Below, piece after piece: positions 44,002 to 54,839 of a stretch of 64,000 bases of DNA (positions are counted from its first letter, which is position 1; each line of letters starts with the position of its first letter). The position numbers and the translations under genes were made by a program. Source of the DNA: Modestobacter sp. Leaf380 (GTDB lineage Bacteria > Actinomycetota > Actinomycetes > Mycobacteriales > Geodermatophilaceae); NCBI RefSeq assembly GCF_001424485.1, contig NZ_LMQC01000022.1:62001-126000 (forward strand). The letters run 5' to 3'. Under the pieces are notes generated by a model, which saw nothing but the letters and a program-made list of their open reading frames with translations, had not been told where the DNA came from and searched no databases.

Positions 44002-44043
44002 ATGTGGCATCCAGTGAGCAACCCAGGGGACGACCGAGCGTGA
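44002..44043 (+). CDS. Candidate 13-residue leader peptide (uORF) overlapping trpC
   Basis: ATG TGG CAT CCA begins a short frame encoding [13 protein letters not shown]. Codon 2 is Trp. GAGGGGA lies 8 bases upstream as a Shine-Dalgarno sequence. The TGA stop (44041-44043) overlaps the trpC GTG (44040) in a GTGA junction, the coupling used by true gene pairs here. The Trp codon also sits in the loop of a small GATG/CATC hairpin (44001-44011). Seen directly: ORF, Trp codon and overlap. Inferred: ribosome stalling or tRNA-Trp-dependent coupling controls trpC. Confidence 0.5.
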   Translation: MWHPVSNPGDDRA

Positions 44044-44849
44044 ACGTCCTGATGGACATCGTGGCCGGCGCGCGCGAGGACGTCGCCGCCCGCCAGGCAG
44101 CGACCCCTCTGGTCGAGGTGCAGGCCCGTGCCCGCGACGCCCGGCCCTCCCTGGACGCCCTCGCCGCACTGCGTGCCCCCGGCGTCGGCGTCATCGCCGA
44201 GGTCAAGCGCAACAGCCCCAGCAAGGGCGCGCTGGCCGACATCGCAGACCCGGCCTCGCTGGCCGTGCAGTACGCCGCCGGCGGTGCCCGGGTGATCAGC
44301 GTGCTCACCGAGCGCCGCCGCTTCCACGGCACCCAGGCCGACCTCGCCGCCGTGCGCGCGGCCGTGGACGTCCCGGTGCTGTGCAAGGACTTCGTCGTGT
44401 CCAGCTACCAGGTGCACGAGGCCCGGGCCTGCGGGGCCGACGTCGTGCTGCTGATCGTCGGCGCCCTGGAGCAGAACGCCCTGGTCGGGCTCCTCGAGCG
44501 GATCGAGTCCCTGGGCATGACCGGCCTGGTGGAGGTGCACACCGAGGCCGAGGCCGACCGTGCGCTGGAGGCCGGCGCCTCGGTGATCGGGGTCAACGCC
44601 CGCGACCTCACCACGCTCGACGTCGACCGCTCCACGTTCGAGCGCATCGCCCCCGGGCTGCCCACCGAGGTCGTCAAGGTGGCCGCCTCCGGCGTCCGCG
44701 GCCCGCACGACCTGATCAGCTACGCCGGCGCCGGTGCCGACGCGGTGCTCGTGGGGGAGGGCCTGGTCACCTCGGCCGACCCGCGCCAGGCCGTCGCGGA
44801 CCTGGTCACGGCGGGGTCTCACCCCGCCACCCCCCGCCCCACCCGCTGA
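44040..44849 (+). CDS. trpC: Indole-3-glycerol phosphate synthase
   Basis: A 269-residue (beta/alpha)8 enzyme that closes the indole ring from CdRP. Catalytic [13 protein letters not shown], the [12 protein letters not shown] lysine, the VEVHTEAEA glutamate and GVNARDLTT are present. GTG at 44040 is chosen because AGGGGA lies upstream and it overlaps the uORF stop; an ATG at 44052 is possible. Separate from trpF, whose job is probably done by PriA. Confidence 0.95.
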   Translation: MNVLMDIVAGAREDVAARQAATPLVEVQARARDARPSLDALAALRAPGVGVIAEVKRNSPSKGALADIADPASLAVQYAAGGARVISVLTERRRFHGTQADLAAVRAAVDVPVLCKDFVVSSYQVHEARACGADVVLLIVGALEQNALVGLLERIESLGMTGLVEVHTEAEADRALEAGASVIGVNARDLTTLDVDRSTFERIAPGLPTEVVKVAASGVRGPHDLISYAGAGADAVLVGEGLVTSADPRQAVADLVTAGSHPATPRPTR

Positions 44850-44917
44850 GCGCGCCCCGCCGGCCGGTCCCACCGCGCTGACCAGCACCCGGTAGCCGGT
44901 TTGTCGGACCGCCCAGC

Positions 44918-44923
44918 CACACT
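44918..44923 (+). promoter_or_regulatory. trpB: Leaderless-type -10 box of trpB
   Basis: CACACT ends 7 bases before the trpB GTG (44930) in the 80-base trpC-trpB gap. It matches only the A2/T6 positions of TANNNT. Confidence 0.4.
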
Positions 44924-44929
44924 GGTGGG

Positions 44930-46294
44930 GTGACTGCGACGACCGCCCCGCCCACCCCCGTAGCCAGCCTGACCAGGCCGCGCCCGGAGTGGCCGGACGC
45001 GACCGGGCACTTCGGTCCCTACGGCGGCCGGTTCGTGCCCGAGGCGCTCATCGCGGCCCTCGACGAGCTGACCGAGGCCTACGAGCAGATGCGCGTGGAC
45101 CCGGTGTTCCTGGCCGAGTTCGAGCGGCTGCACCGCGACTACACCGGCCGGCCCTCCCCGATCACCGAGGTGCCCCGCTTCGCCGAGCACTGTGGCGGCG
45201 CCCGGGTGCTGCTCAAGCGCGAGGACCTCAACCACACCGGCTCGCACAAGATCAACAACGTGCTGGGTCAGGCCCTGCTCACCAAGCGCATCGGCAAGAA
45301 GCGCGTCATCGCCGAGACCGGCGCCGGTCAGCACGGCGTGGCCACCGCGACCGCGGCCGCGCTCATGGGCCTGGACTGCACGGTCTACATGGGCGAGGAG
45401 GACACCCGCCGCCAGGCGCTCAACGTCGCCCGGATGCGACTGCTGGGTGCCGAGGTCATCCCGGTGACCACCGGGTCCAAGACCCTCAAGGACGCCATCA
45501 ACGAGGCCTTCCGCGACTGGGTCACCAACGTGGAGACGACGAACTACGTCTTCGGCACCGTCGCCGGCCCGCACCCCTTCCCGGCCATGGTCCGGGACTT
45601 CCAGCGGGTCATCGGCGACGAGGCCCGCGCGCAGCTGCTGGAGCGCGAGGGCCGGCTGCCCGACGCGGTGCTGGCCTGCGTCGGTGGCGGTTCCAACGCG
45701 ATCGGCATCTTCACCGCCTTCGTGCCCGACGCCGACGTGCGGCTGGTCGGCCTGGAGGCCGGTGGCGACGGCGTCGAGACCGGCCGGCACGCCTCCTCGA
45801 TCACCGGCGGCGACCCGGGCGTGCTGCACGGCGCCCGCTCCTACCTGCTGCAGGACGCCAACGGGCAGACCGTCGAGTCGCACTCGATCTCGGCCGGGCT
45901 GGACTACCCCGGGGTCGGCCCCGAGCACAGCCACCTGCACGACCTGGGTCGCGCGGAGTACCGCCCGGTCACCGACAGCCAGGCCATGGAGGCCTTCGCG
46001 CTGCTGTGCCGGACCGAGGGCATCATCCCGGCGATCGAGAGCGCGCACGCCCTGGCCGGGGCGATCACCCTGGGCCGCGAGCTGGGTCCCGACGCGCTGC
46101 TGCTGGTCAACCTGTCCGGCCGGGGGGACAAGGACGTGGAGACCGCCAGCGCCTGGTTCGGCCTGGGCGGGACCCGGGGTGACGCCCCGACCGACTCCGA
46201 CGAGCGAGCCGTCGAGGACGGGCACGGCGGTGAGCCCGGTCCCGCGCTGGGGACCCCGGAGGAGACCACCGTGCAGGACGGGGACGCGCTGTGA
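44930..46294 (+). CDS. trpB: Tryptophan synthase beta subunit
   Basis: A 454-residue PLP enzyme that condenses indole with serine. The PLP lysine is in [10 protein letters not shown], the catalytic [12 protein letters not shown] follows, and the phosphate-binding loop is [10 protein letters not shown]. The C-terminus extends about 40 acidic, low-complexity residues beyond the usual end ([12 protein letters not shown]), overlapping trpA by 4 bases. Confidence 0.97.
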   Translation: MTATTAPPTPVASLTRPRPEWPDATGHFGPYGGRFVPEALIAALDELTEAYEQMRVDPVFLAEFERLHRDYTGRPSPITEVPRFAEHCGGARVLLKREDLNHTGSHKINNVLGQALLTKRIGKKRVIAETGAGQHGVATATAAALMGLDCTVYMGEEDTRRQALNVARMRLLGAEVIPVTTGSKTLKDAINEAFRDWVTNVETTNYVFGTVAGPHPFPAMVRDFQRVIGDEARAQLLEREGRLPDAVLACVGGGSNAIGIFTAFVPDADVRLVGLEAGGDGVETGRHASSITGGDPGVLHGARSYLLQDANGQTVESHSISAGLDYPGVGPEHSHLHDLGRAEYRPVTDSQAMEAFALLCRTEGIIPAIESAHALAGAITLGRELGPDALLLVNLSGRGDKDVETASAWFGLGGTRGDAPTDSDERAVEDGHGGEPGPALGTPEETTVQDGDAL

Positions 46295-47100
46295 GCGCCC
46301 CGGGCACGACCAGCCTGCTGGCCGAGCGGATCGGTGTCGCCCGGTCCGAGGGCCGCTCCGCGCTGATCGCCTACCTGCCGGTCGGGTACCCGACCGTGCC
46401 GGGCTCGATCGAGGCCATGGTGGCTGCGGTCGAGGGCGGTGCCGACGTCGTCGAGATCGGCGTCCCCTACTCCGATCCCGGCATGGACGGCCCGACCATC
46501 CAGGAGGCCGTCGAGGTCGCGGTCCAGGCCGGGGTCGGCATGGCCGACGTGCTGACCGCCGTGGCCGCCGTCGCGCAGGCCGGTGCGGTGCCGGTCGTCA
46601 TGAGCTACTGGAACCCGATCGAGCGCTACGGCGTACAGCGTTTCGCCACCGACCTGGCCGCCGCCGGGGGAGCGGGGGCCATCACCCCCGACCTCGTGCC
46701 CGACGAGGCCGCGGCCTGGATCGCGGCCAGCGAGGAGGCCGGGCTGGACCGGGTCTTCCTGGTCGCGCCGTCCTCCACCCCGGCCCGGCTGGCCACCACC
46801 ACCGCGGCCTGCCGCGGGTTCGTCTACGCCGCCTCCACGATGGGCGTGACCGGGACCCGGGCCACCGTCGGGGACGCCGCCGAGGTGCTCGTCGCCCGCA
46901 CCCGTGAGGCCGCGGGCGCCGACCTGGCGGTCTGCGTCGGCCTCGGGGTCAGCAACGGCGACCAGGCTGCCGAGGTCGCCGCCTTCGCCGACGGCGTCAT
47001 CGTCGGTTCGGCCTACGTCCGACAGCTGCTGGACGGCCACGGCCCCGACGGGGTCCGCGCCCTGTCCGCCGACCTCGCCGAGGGGGTCCGGCGCCGGTGA
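46291..47100 (+). CDS. trpA: Tryptophan synthase alpha subunit
   Basis: A 269-residue (beta/alpha)8 lyase that releases indole from indole glycerol phosphate. The catalytic glutamate lies in [20 protein letters not shown] and the aspartate in [20 protein letters not shown] and the phosphate-binding GLGVSNGDQ are present. Coupled by 4-base overlaps to trpB and lgt. Confidence 0.97.
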   Translation: MSAPGTTSLLAERIGVARSEGRSALIAYLPVGYPTVPGSIEAMVAAVEGGADVVEIGVPYSDPGMDGPTIQEAVEVAVQAGVGMADVLTAVAAVAQAGAVPVVMSYWNPIERYGVQRFATDLAAAGGAGAITPDLVPDEAAAWIAASEEAGLDRVFLVAPSSTPARLATTTAACRGFVYAASTMGVTGTRATVGDAAEVLVARTREAAGADLAVCVGLGVSNGDQAAEVAAFADGVIVGSAYVRQLLDGHGPDGVRALSADLAEGVRRR

Positions 47101-48107
47101 CCACCGAGCTGCTCGCCGCCATCCCCAGCCCCAGTCAGGGCACCTGGGAGATCGGGCCGTTCCCGCTGCGCGCCTACGCGTTGTGCATCATCGCCGGGAT
47201 CGTGCTGGCCGCGGTCATCACCGAGAGGCGCTTCGTCGCCCGCGGCGGCGCCCCCGGCGACGTGCTGGACATCGCCGTGTGGGCGGTGCCCTTCGGCATC
47301 GTCGGCGGGCGCGTCTACCACGTGCTCACCACCCCCGAGCCCTACTTCGGTGAGAACGGCGACCCGGTGCGGGCCCTCTACATCTGGGAGGGCGGGCTGG
47401 GCATCTGGGGCGCGATCGTCCTGGGTGGGGTCGGTGCGTGGATCGCCTGCCGCCGTCGCGGTATCCCGCTGCCGGTCTTCGCCGACGCGCTGGCCCCGGG
47501 CCTGCTGGTCGCCCAGGCGGTCGGCCGGCTGGGCAACTGGTTCAACCAGGAGCTCTTCGGCGGTCCCACGACGCTGCCCTGGGCGCTGGAGATCGACCCC
47601 CGGTTCCGGCCGGAGGGCTACGAGCAGTTCGCCACCTTCCACCCCACCTTCCTGTACGAGCTGCTGTGGAACCTGGCCGCGGCGGCCCTGGTCGTCTGGG
47701 CCGACCGGCGCTTCCAGCTCTCGCACGGCCGGGCCTTCGCGCTGTACGTCGCCAGCTACTGCCTGGGCCGTGGCTGGATCGAGATGCTCCGCATCGACAC
47801 CGCCGAGCGGTTCTTCGGGTTGCGCCTCAACGTGTTCACCGCCGTGATCGTCGGCGTGCTCGCGGTGGCCTACCTGGTCTGGCAGCGCGGCCGCCCGCGG
47901 GAGCTGCTCACCCGCGGCCAGGAGGCCCGGGCCGCGGTCGACGACGAGGCCGCCGACAGCACCCCGGTCGAGGACCCCACCGACGGTGTGGCGCCCACGG
48001 CTGCAGCCGACGCCGAGGCCTCGCGGACCGGCTCCTCGCCGGCCCGGGACAGCCCCGCGGACCCGCCCCCCACCAGCCCTTCCGCGTCTCCTGGAGACCG
48101 TCCCTGA
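47097..48107 (+). CDS. lgt: Prolipoprotein diacylglyceryl transferase
   Basis: A 336-residue inner-membrane enzyme that adds diacylglycerol to the lipobox cysteine of prolipoproteins, upstream of LspA (11053). Seven hydrophobic segments are visible. The signature GRLGNWFNQELFG and the HPTFLYELLWN segment are intact. A hydrophilic, Ala/Glu/Pro-rich C-terminal extension of about 65 residues is typical of actinobacterial Lgt. Coupled to trpA by a GTGA overlap. Confidence 0.96.
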   Translation: MTTELLAAIPSPSQGTWEIGPFPLRAYALCIIAGIVLAAVITERRFVARGGAPGDVLDIAVWAVPFGIVGGRVYHVLTTPEPYFGENGDPVRALYIWEGGLGIWGAIVLGGVGAWIACRRRGIPLPVFADALAPGLLVAQAVGRLGNWFNQELFGGPTTLPWALEIDPRFRPEGYEQFATFHPTFLYELLWNLAAAALVVWADRRFQLSHGRAFALYVASYCLGRGWIEMLRIDTAERFFGLRLNVFTAVIVGVLAVAYLVWQRGRPRELLTRGQEARAAVDDEAADSTPVEDPTDGVAPTAAADAEASRTGSSPARDSPADPPPTSPSASPGDRP

Positions 48108-48493
48108 CCACGGCGTCAGCCACGGCGGCACCCCCGCTCGGGGAGACGTTCGCCTCACTGCCTGGGCGTGTCGCCAGTGTGTCCACTCTGTGTACGCTCG
48201 CCCCGAGGTCACCCAGCGATCCTGGGTGTACCGACCCTGTCGGAACGGGCCAGCGACGCCCCGCGCACGACACCCCGCGGGCACCCGACCGCGGGAGCGC
48301 GAGCGCCCTCGGGCACGCCGCACGGACCGGCCTGACCCCGCCCTGACCACGGACCGCCGGCACGAGACACCGACCCACCCGCGGGCACCAGCCCGCACCT
48401 GCACCGCCCCCGCCCGCACCTGACCCACCCGGCCCCCGCCACGCACCGGCTCCCCCCGGCCGCCGCGGGCCGCGCCGACGACGGGAGTGACCG
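48108..48493 (+). promoter_or_regulatory. 386-base intergenic region upstream of gltB
   Basis: No convincing gene is seen. A TACGCT box at 48193-48198 is the best -10 candidate. Downstream, CACCCAG-CGATC-CTGGGTG (48210-48228) is a 7-base inverted repeat that could be an operator or the foot of a leader structure. The rest is C-rich. GGGAG (48483-48487) is the gltB Shine-Dalgarno sequence. The transcript leader would be about 290 bases, long for this genome, so leader-based control is possible. Confidence 0.5.
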
Positions 48494-51400
48494 ATGTCTG
48501 TCTCCACCTCGCCCGAGTCCGCTGGAGTCGCGCTCCGCACCGGAGTGCCCTTCTCGGCCGTGCCGCAGGCCCAGGGTCTCTACGACCCCGCCAACGAGCA
48601 CGACGCCTGCGGTGTCGCCTTCGTGGCCGACGCCCAGGGCCGGCGCTCACGGTCGATCGTGGCCATGGGCCTCACCGCGCTGCACAACCTGGACCACCGG
48701 GGTGCCGCCGGTTCCGAGCCCAACTCCGGGGACGGCGCCGGCATCCTGACCCAGGTCCCCGACGCGCTGCTGCGCGCCAGCGTGGACTTCGACCTGCCGC
48801 CGGCCGGGGAGTACGCCGTCGGTGTGGCCTTCATGCCGCAGGACGAGGCCGCGCGGGCCGAGCGGGTCACCGACGTCGCCCGCCTGGCCGCCGAGGAGGG
48901 CCTCGTCGTCCTGGGGTGGCGCGAGCTGCCCATCGCGCCCCAGGCTGCCGACATAGGCCCCACCGCGCTCGCGGTCATGCCGCACTTCGCCCAGCTCTTC
49001 GTCGCCGAGGGCACCGCTGCCCGGGCCGACGCGACCGCCTTCGGCGGGAACACCACCAGCCACGGGGTCACCCGCCTGGAGCGGCGGGCCTTCGTGCTGC
49101 GCAAGCGGGCCGAGCGTGCCGCGGCCGACGCCGGCAGCTCGCTGTACTTCGCCTCGCTGTCCTCGCGGACCGTGACCTACAAGGGCATGCTGACCACCGA
49201 CCAGCTGCCGGCGTTCTTCCCGGACCTGACCGACGAGCGGTACGAGTCGGCCATCGCGCTCGTGCACAGCCGGTTCTCCACCAACACCTTCCCCAGCTGG
49301 CCGCTGGCGCACCCCTTCCGCGTCATCGCCCACAACGGCGAGATCAACACCATCAAGGGCAACCGCAACCGCATGCGGGCCCGCGAGGCCAAGCTGGACA
49401 CGGCCCTGTTCGACGGCCCGGCGGGCCCCGCCAGCGAGCTCGGCCTGGACCGCGTCTTCCCGGTCACCGCCGCGGACTTCAGCGACTCCGCGACCTTCGA
49501 CGAGGTGCTGGAGCTGCTGCACCTGTCCGGCCGCTCGCTGCCGCACGCCGTGCTGATGATGATCCCCGAGGCGTGGGAGAACCACGCCGAGATGGACGCC
49601 GCCCGCCGGGCGTTCTACCGGTTCCACTCCGCCGTCATGGAGCCCTGGGACGGGCCGGCCTGCGTCGCGTTCACCGACGGCACCCAGATCGGCGCCGTGC
49701 TGGACCGCAACGGCCTGCGCCCGGGTCGCTGGTGGCGCACCAAGGACGACGTCGTCGTGCTGGCGTCGGAGGTCGGCGTGCTCGACATCCCCGCCGCCGA
49801 CGTCGTGGCCAAGGGCCGCCTGCAGCCGGGCCGGATGTTCCTGCTGGACACCGCGCAGGGCCGGATCATCGCCGACGACGAGGTCAAGGGCGCCCTGGCC
49901 GCCGAGCACCCCTACGACGACTGGCTGCACGCCGGGCTGATCCACCTGCCCTCGCTGCCCGAGCGTCGCCGCTCGCGGCCCAGCCACGAGTCCGTCGTCC
50001 GTCGCCAGCTGCTGTTCGGCTACACCGAGGAGCAGCTGCGCGTCCTGCTGCAGCCGATGGCCGCCAGCGGCGCCGAGCCGATCGGCTCGATGGGCACCGA
50101 CACCCCGGTCGCCGCGCTGTCGGACCGCTCCCGGCTGCTCTACGACTACTTCGGGCAGCTCTTCGCCCAGGTGACCAACCCGCCGCTGGATGCGATCCGC
50201 GAGGAGCTCGTCACCAGCCTGGGCCGCACCTTCGGCCCCGAGCAGAACCTGCTCGAGCCCACCCCGGCGTCCTGTCGTCAGGTCGTGCTGCCCTTCCCGG
50301 TCATCGACAACGACGAGCTGGCCAAGATCCTGCACATCGACGACGACGGGGACCTCCCCGGCTTCGCCGCGGTGCGGATCACCGGGCACTTCGACGTCAC
50401 CGGTGGCGGTGCGGCGCTGGAGAAGGCGGTCGCCGACCTGCAGGTCAAGGTCAGCAAGGCCATCGCCGCCGGCGCCCGGGTCATCGTGCTGTCCGACCGG
50501 GACTGCGACGAGAAGCGCGCCCCGATCCCGTCTCTGCTGATGACCGCGGCGGTCCACCACCACCTGGTGCGCGAGCGCACCCGGATGGAGGTCGGCCTGG
50601 TCGTCGAGTCCGGCGACTGCCGCGAGGTGCACCACGTCGCGCTGCTGCTGGGCTACGGCGCGGCCGCGGTGAACCCCTACCTGGCCTTCGAGAGCGTCGA
50701 GGACCTCATCCGCGACGGCCTGCTCACCGGCGTGCAGCCGGCCCAGGCCGTGCGCAACGTGGTCAAGGCGATGGGCAAGGGCGTCCTGAAGGTGATGTCC
50801 AAGATGGGCATCAGCACGGTCGGCTCGTACACGATGGCGCAGATCTTCGAGGCCGTCGGCCTGTCCAAGGACCTGGTGGAGCGCTACTTCACCGGCACCT
50901 CCTCCACCCTGGGTGGCGTCGGGCTGGACGTGCTGGCCGAGGAGGTGGCCATGCGCCACCGTCGGGCCTACCCCTCCAACCCCACCGAGGTCGCCCACCG
51001 CAAGCTCACCGTGGGCGGTGAGTACCAGTGGCGCCGCGAGGGCGAGGTCCACCTGTTCAACCCCGAGACGGTCTTCCTGCTCCAGCACGCCACCCGCTCG
51101 CGGCAGTACGACGTCTTCGGCAAGTACACCGACGCCGTCGACCAGCTCTCCCGCGAGGCCTCGACGCTGCGTGGTCTGTTCGACTTCAAGAAGGGCCTGC
51201 GCCCCGCGGTCCCGATCGAGGAGGTCGAGCCGGTCTCGGAGATCGTCAAGCGGTTCTCCACCGGGGCGATGAGCTACGGCTCGGTCTCCCAGGAGGCGCA
51301 CCAGACCCTGGCCATCGCGATGAACCGCCTCGGCGGCAAGTCCAACACCGGCGAGGGCGGTGAGGACGCCGACCGCTTCACCCCCGACGAGAACGGCGAC

Positions 51401-53161
51401 CTGCGCCGCTCGGCGATCAAGCAGGTCGCGAGTGGCCGCTTCGGGGTGACCAGCGAGTACCTGGTCAACGCCGACGACATCCAGATCAAGATGGCCCAGG
51501 GCGCCAAGCCCGGTGAGGGCGGTCAGCTCCCGGGCTCGAAGGTCTACCCCTGGATCGCCCGCACCCGGCACTCCACCCCCGGGGTCGGTCTGATCTCCCC
51601 GCCGCCGCACCACGACATCTACTCCATCGAGGACCTCAAGCAGCTCATCCACGACCTCAAGAACGCGAACAACGAGGCGCGGGTGCACGTCAAGCTGGTC
51701 TCCGAGGTCGGGGTCGGCACCGTCGCGGCCGGGGTCAGCAAGGCCCACGCCGACGTCGTGCTGATCTCCGGTCACGACGGCGGCACCGGTGCCGCGCCGC
51801 TGACCTCGCTCAAGCACGCCGGCTCGCCCTGGGAGCTCGGCCTGGCCGAGACCCAGCAGACCCTGCTGGTCAACGGCCTGCGCGACCGCATCACCGTGCA
51901 GGTCGACGGGCAGATGAAGACCGGCCGTGACGTCGTCGTCGCCGCGCTGCTGGGCGCCGAGGAGTTCGGTTTCGCGACCGCGCCCCTGGTGGTCAGCGGC
52001 TGCGTGATGATGCGCGTCTGCCACCTGGACACCTGCCCGGTCGGGGTGGCCACCCAGAACCCCGAGCTGCGCAAGCGGTTCACCGGCCAGCCCGAGTTCG
52101 TCGTCACCTTCTTCGAGTTCCTCGCCGAGCAGGTCCGCGAGCTGCTGGCCGAGCTGGGCTTCCGGTCCATCGAGGAGGCCGTCGGCCAGGCCGAGGTGCT
52201 GGAGACCCGCGCGGCGGTCGACCACTGGAAGGCCGCCGGGCTGGACCTCGCCCCGGTGCTCGCCGTGCCCGAGCTGCCCGAGGGTGCCCCGCGTCGCCGG
52301 GTCCGCGGCCAGGACCACGGTCTGGACGTCGCGCTGGACCAGACCCTGATCCAGCTGTGCGAGGGCGCCCTGCTCGACGCCCGGCCGGTCAGCCTGCAGC
52401 TGCCGGTCCGCAACGTGAACCGCACCGTCGGCACGATGCTGGGCGCCATGGTCACCCGCCGCTTCGGCGGCGAGGGCCTGCCCGAGGGCACCATCGACCT
52501 GACCTTCGAGGGTTCCGCGGGCCAGTCCTTCGGCGCCTTCGTCCCGGCCGGGATCACCATGACCCTGCTGGGGGACGCCAACGACTACGTGGGCAAGGGC
52601 CTGTCCGGCGGCCGGATCGTCGTCCGCCCGGCGCTGGAGGCCACCTTCGCCGCCGAGGACGCCGTCATCGCCGGCAACGTGATCGGCTACGGCGCCACCG
52701 GCGGGGAGATCTTCCTGCGCGGTCGGGTCGGCGAGCGCTTCTGCGTCCGCAACTCCGGTGCGCTGGCGATCGTCGAGGGCGTCGGCGACCACGCCTGCGA
52801 GTACATGACCGGTGGCCGTGCGGTCATCCTGGGCGCCACCGGCCGCAACGTCGCCGCCGGCATGAGCGGTGGCATCGCCTACGTGCTGGACCTGGCCAAG
52901 CACCGGGTCAACGGCGAGATGGTCGACGTCGAGTCGCTGTCCGGCGAGGACTCGCTGTGGCTGCGGGCCACCCTGACCCGCTACCGCGACGAGACCGGCT
53001 CCGCCGTCGCCAGCTCGCTGCTGGCCGACTGGGGCCGGTGGTCCGAGCGGTTCAGCGTGATCATGCCGCGCGACTACCGCCGCGCCATGGAGGCCGCCCG
53101 GGCCGCCGAGGCCGCCGGTCACGACGTCGACCGCGCCGTCATGGAGGCCGCTCGTGGCTGA
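48494..53161 (+). CDS. gltB: Glutamate synthase (NADPH) large subunit
   Basis: A 1555-residue iron-sulfur flavoprotein that makes two glutamates from glutamine and 2-oxoglutarate. It starts with a class II amidotransferase domain whose nucleophile is Cys39 ([11 protein letters not shown]), implying removal of a 38-residue propeptide. The FMN/3Fe-4S synthase domain has the cysteine cluster in [17 protein letters not shown] and the loop [16 protein letters not shown]-terminal beta-helix follows. Length is normal. gltD follows after 50 bases. Confidence 0.97.
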   Translation: MSVSTSPESAGVALRTGVPFSAVPQAQGLYDPANEHDACGVAFVADAQGRRSRSIVAMGLTALHNLDHRGAAGSEPNSGDGAGILTQVPDALLRASVDFDLPPAGEYAVGVAFMPQDEAARAERVTDVARLAAEEGLVVLGWRELPIAPQAADIGPTALAVMPHFAQLFVAEGTAARADATAFGGNTTSHGVTRLERRAFVLRKRAERAAADAGSSLYFASLSSRTVTYKGMLTTDQLPAFFPDLTDERYESAIALVHSRFSTNTFPSWPLAHPFRVIAHNGEINTIKGNRNRMRAREAKLDTALFDGPAGPASELGLDRVFPVTAADFSDSATFDEVLELLHLSGRSLPHAVLMMIPEAWENHAEMDAARRAFYRFHSAVMEPWDGPACVAFTDGTQIGAVLDRNGLRPGRWWRTKDDVVVLASEVGVLDIPAADVVAKGRLQPGRMFLLDTAQGRIIADDEVKGALAAEHPYDDWLHAGLIHLPSLPERRRSRPSHESVVRRQLLFGYTEEQLRVLLQPMAASGAEPIGSMGTDTPVAALSDRSRLLYDYFGQLFAQVTNPPLDAIREELVTSLGRTFGPEQNLLEPTPASCRQVVLPFPVIDNDELAKILHIDDDGDLPGFAAVRITGHFDVTGGGAALEKAVADLQVKVSKAIAAGARVIVLSDRDCDEKRAPIPSLLMTAAVHHHLVRERTRMEVGLVVESGDCREVHHVALLLGYGAAAVNPYLAFESVEDLIRDGLLTGVQPAQAVRNVVKAMGKGVLKVMSKMGISTVGSYTMAQIFEAVGLSKDLVERYFTGTSSTLGGVGLDVLAEEVAMRHRRAYPSNPTEVAHRKLTVGGEYQWRREGEVHLFNPETVFLLQHATRSRQYDVFGKYTDAVDQLSREASTLRGLFDFKKGLRPAVPIEEVEPVSEIVKRFSTGAMSYGSVSQEAHQTLAIAMNRLGGKSNTGEGGEDADRFTPDENGDLRRSAIKQVASGRFGVTSEYLVNADDIQIKMAQGAKPGEGGQLPGSKVYPWIARTRHSTPGVGLISPPPHHDIYSIEDLKQLIHDLKNANNEARVHVKLVSEVGVGTVAAGVSKAHADVVLISGHDGGTGAAPLTSLKHAGSPWELGLAETQQTLLVNGLRDRITVQVDGQMKTGRDVVVAALLGAEEFGFATAPLVVSGCVMMRVCHLDTCPVGVATQNPELRKRFTGQPEFVVTFFEFLAEQVRELLAELGFRSIEEAVGQAEVLETRAAVDHWKAAGLDLAPVLAVPELPEGAPRRRVRGQDHGLDVALDQTLIQLCEGALLDARPVSLQLPVRNVNRTVGTMLGAMVTRRFGGEGLPEGTIDLTFEGSAGQSFGAFVPAGITMTLLGDANDYVGKGLSGGRIVVRPALEATFAAEDAVIAGNVIGYGATGGEIFLRGRVGERFCVRNSGALAIVEGVGDHACEYMTGGRAVILGATGRNVAAGMSGGIAYVLDLAKHRVNGEMVDVESLSGEDSLWLRATLTRYRDETGSAVASSLLADWGRWSERFSVIMPRDYRRAMEAARAAEAAGHDVDRAVMEAARG

Positions 53162-53211
53162 CCCCCGCACCCCTCGCGTCCCCCGTCCCTGCTCCCTCCA
53201 GGAGGCCTGCT

Positions 53212-54696
53212 GTGCCTGACTCCACCGGTTTCCTCAAGTTCGAGCGGGCCACCCCGCCGCGGCGTCCGGTCGACGTCCGGATCCGGGACTGGAAGGAGGT
53301 CTACCTCGAGCGCCAGCAGGGCGGCGAGGAGGCCTTCGGGACGGCGGCGCTGCGCACCCAGGCAGCGCGCTGCATGGACTGCGGCATCCCGTTCTGCCAC
53401 CACGGCTGCCCGCTGGGGAACCTGATCCCCGAGTGGAACGACCTGGTGCGCCGCGACGACTGGCGGGAGGCCGTCGAGCGGCTGCACGCCACGAACAACT
53501 TCCCGGAGTTCACCGGGCGGCTGTGTCCGGCGCCCTGTGAGGGCTCCTGCGTGCTCAACCTGAACGAGTCACCGGTGACCATCAAGCAGGTCGAGGTCGA
53601 GATCATCGACCGCGCCTTCGCCGAGGGCTGGGTGGAGCCGCAGCCGCCGGCCGAGCTGTCGGGCAAGAAGGTCGCCGTCGTCGGCTCGGGGCCCGCAGGT
53701 CTGGCCGCCGCGCAGCAGCTGACCCGGGCCGGCCACGAGGTCACCGTGTACGAGCGGGCCGACGCCATCGGCGGGCTGATGCGCTACGGCATCCCCGAGT
53801 TCAAGATGGAGAAGCGCCACCTGGACCGCCGGCTGGACCAGATGCGTGCCGAGGGCACCCGGTTCGTCACCGGTGTCGAGGTCGGGGCCCCCGGCTCGGA
53901 CCTGTCGGTCGAGCAGCTGCGTGCCGACTTCGACGCCGTCGTGCTGTCCGGTGGCGCCACCATCGGCCGGGACCTCCCGGCCCCGGGTCGCGACCTGGCG
54001 GGCATCCACCTGGCGATGGAGTTCCTGCCCGGTGGCAACCGGCAGGCCCTGGGCCTGGTCGACCGGCCCGAGATCGACGCCCACGGCAAGCACGTGGTGA
54101 TCATCGGCGGCGGTGACACCGGCGCGGACTGCCTGGGCACCTCGCACCGGCAGGGTGCGGCCTCGGTCGCGCAGCTGGAGATCATGCCCGAGCCGCCGTC
54201 CTCGCGGGGACCGAAGAACCCCTGGCCCACGTACCCGATGGTGCTCAAGGTGTCCTCCGCGCACGAGGAGGGCGGTGACCGGCTCTACTCGGTCAACACC
54301 GAGCGCTTCGTGGGCGACGAGGACGGTCACGTCCGGGCCATCGCCGTGCACGACGTGGAGATGGTCGACGGCAGGTTCACCAAGGTCGAGGGCACCGAGC
54401 GCGAGCTCCCCGCCGACCTGGTGTTCCTGGCCATGGGCTTCACCGGTGCGCAGAAGGAGGGCCTGGTCGAGGGCCTCGGCGTCGAGCTCGACGCCCGCGG
54501 CAACGTGGTCCGGGACGCCGAGTTCATGTCCACCGTCCCCGGGGTCTTCGTCGCCGGTGACGTTGGCCGGGGCCAGTCGCTCATCGTGTGGGCCATCGCC
54601 GAGGGTCGCGCCGCCGCCGGCGCCGTCGACACCTGGCTGACCGGTTCCTCGATGCTGCCCCGTCCGATCACCCCGACGGCGGTCGCGCTCCGCTGA
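53212..54696 (+). CDS. gltD: Glutamate synthase small subunit
   Basis: A 494-residue FAD/NADPH-binding subunit that feeds electrons to GltB. Cysteine motifs for 4Fe-4S clusters ([17 protein letters not shown] and CPAPCEGSC) are near the N-terminus, the FAD motif is [17 protein letters not shown], and the NADPH motif is [18 protein letters not shown] at 53212 has AGGAGG 6 bases upstream. A terminator hairpin follows. Confidence 0.97.
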   Translation: MPDSTGFLKFERATPPRRPVDVRIRDWKEVYLERQQGGEEAFGTAALRTQAARCMDCGIPFCHHGCPLGNLIPEWNDLVRRDDWREAVERLHATNNFPEFTGRLCPAPCEGSCVLNLNESPVTIKQVEVEIIDRAFAEGWVEPQPPAELSGKKVAVVGSGPAGLAAAQQLTRAGHEVTVYERADAIGGLMRYGIPEFKMEKRHLDRRLDQMRAEGTRFVTGVEVGAPGSDLSVEQLRADFDAVVLSGGATIGRDLPAPGRDLAGIHLAMEFLPGGNRQALGLVDRPEIDAHGKHVVIIGGGDTGADCLGTSHRQGAASVAQLEIMPEPPSSRGPKNPWPTYPMVLKVSSAHEEGGDRLYSVNTERFVGDEDGHVRAIAVHDVEMVDGRFTKVEGTERELPADLVFLAMGFTGAQKEGLVEGLGVELDARGNVVRDAEFMSTVPGVFVAGDVGRGQSLIVWAIAEGRAAAGAVDTWLTGSSMLPRPITPTAVALR

Positions 54697-54702
54697 CGTC
54701 TC

Positions 54703-54737
54703 GGCCCGGCCCGCCGCGATCGTCGGTGGGCCGGGCC
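54703..54737 (+). terminator. Hairpin terminator after gltBD
   Basis: Perfect 10-base arms GGCCCGGCCC (54703-54712) and GGGCCGGGCC (54728-54737), 15-base loop, 7 bases after the gltD stop. Confidence 0.75.
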
Positions 54738-54741
54738 AGGT

Positions 54742-54758
54742 GGACGTCCTAGACGTCC
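54742..54758. promoter_or_regulatory. Inverted repeat upstream of pyk
   Basis: GGACGTC-CTA-GACGTCC has perfect 7-base arms and a 3-base centre. It lies about 70 bases upstream of the pyk -10 box and could be a regulator site. Confidence 0.45.
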
Positions 54759-54826
54759 CCCTGGAACACCGGTGGGACGCGTGTGCTCCCATGTGGGGTT
54801 GGTCCTGGACCGCCTCCCTGACCGGC

Positions 54827-54832
54827 TAGGTT
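54827..54832 (+). promoter_or_regulatory. pyk: Leaderless-type -10 box of pyk
   Basis: TAGGTT ends 8 bases before the ATG at 54840. It supports that ATG over the upstream TTG in the same frame. Confidence 0.65.
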
Positions 54833-54839
54833 GTGCACC

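Noticed and set aside
48647-53170. 1507-codon open frame antisense to gltB
   Set aside because: Low-complexity Val/Gly/Asp translation mirroring gltB codons; no start signal or family match.
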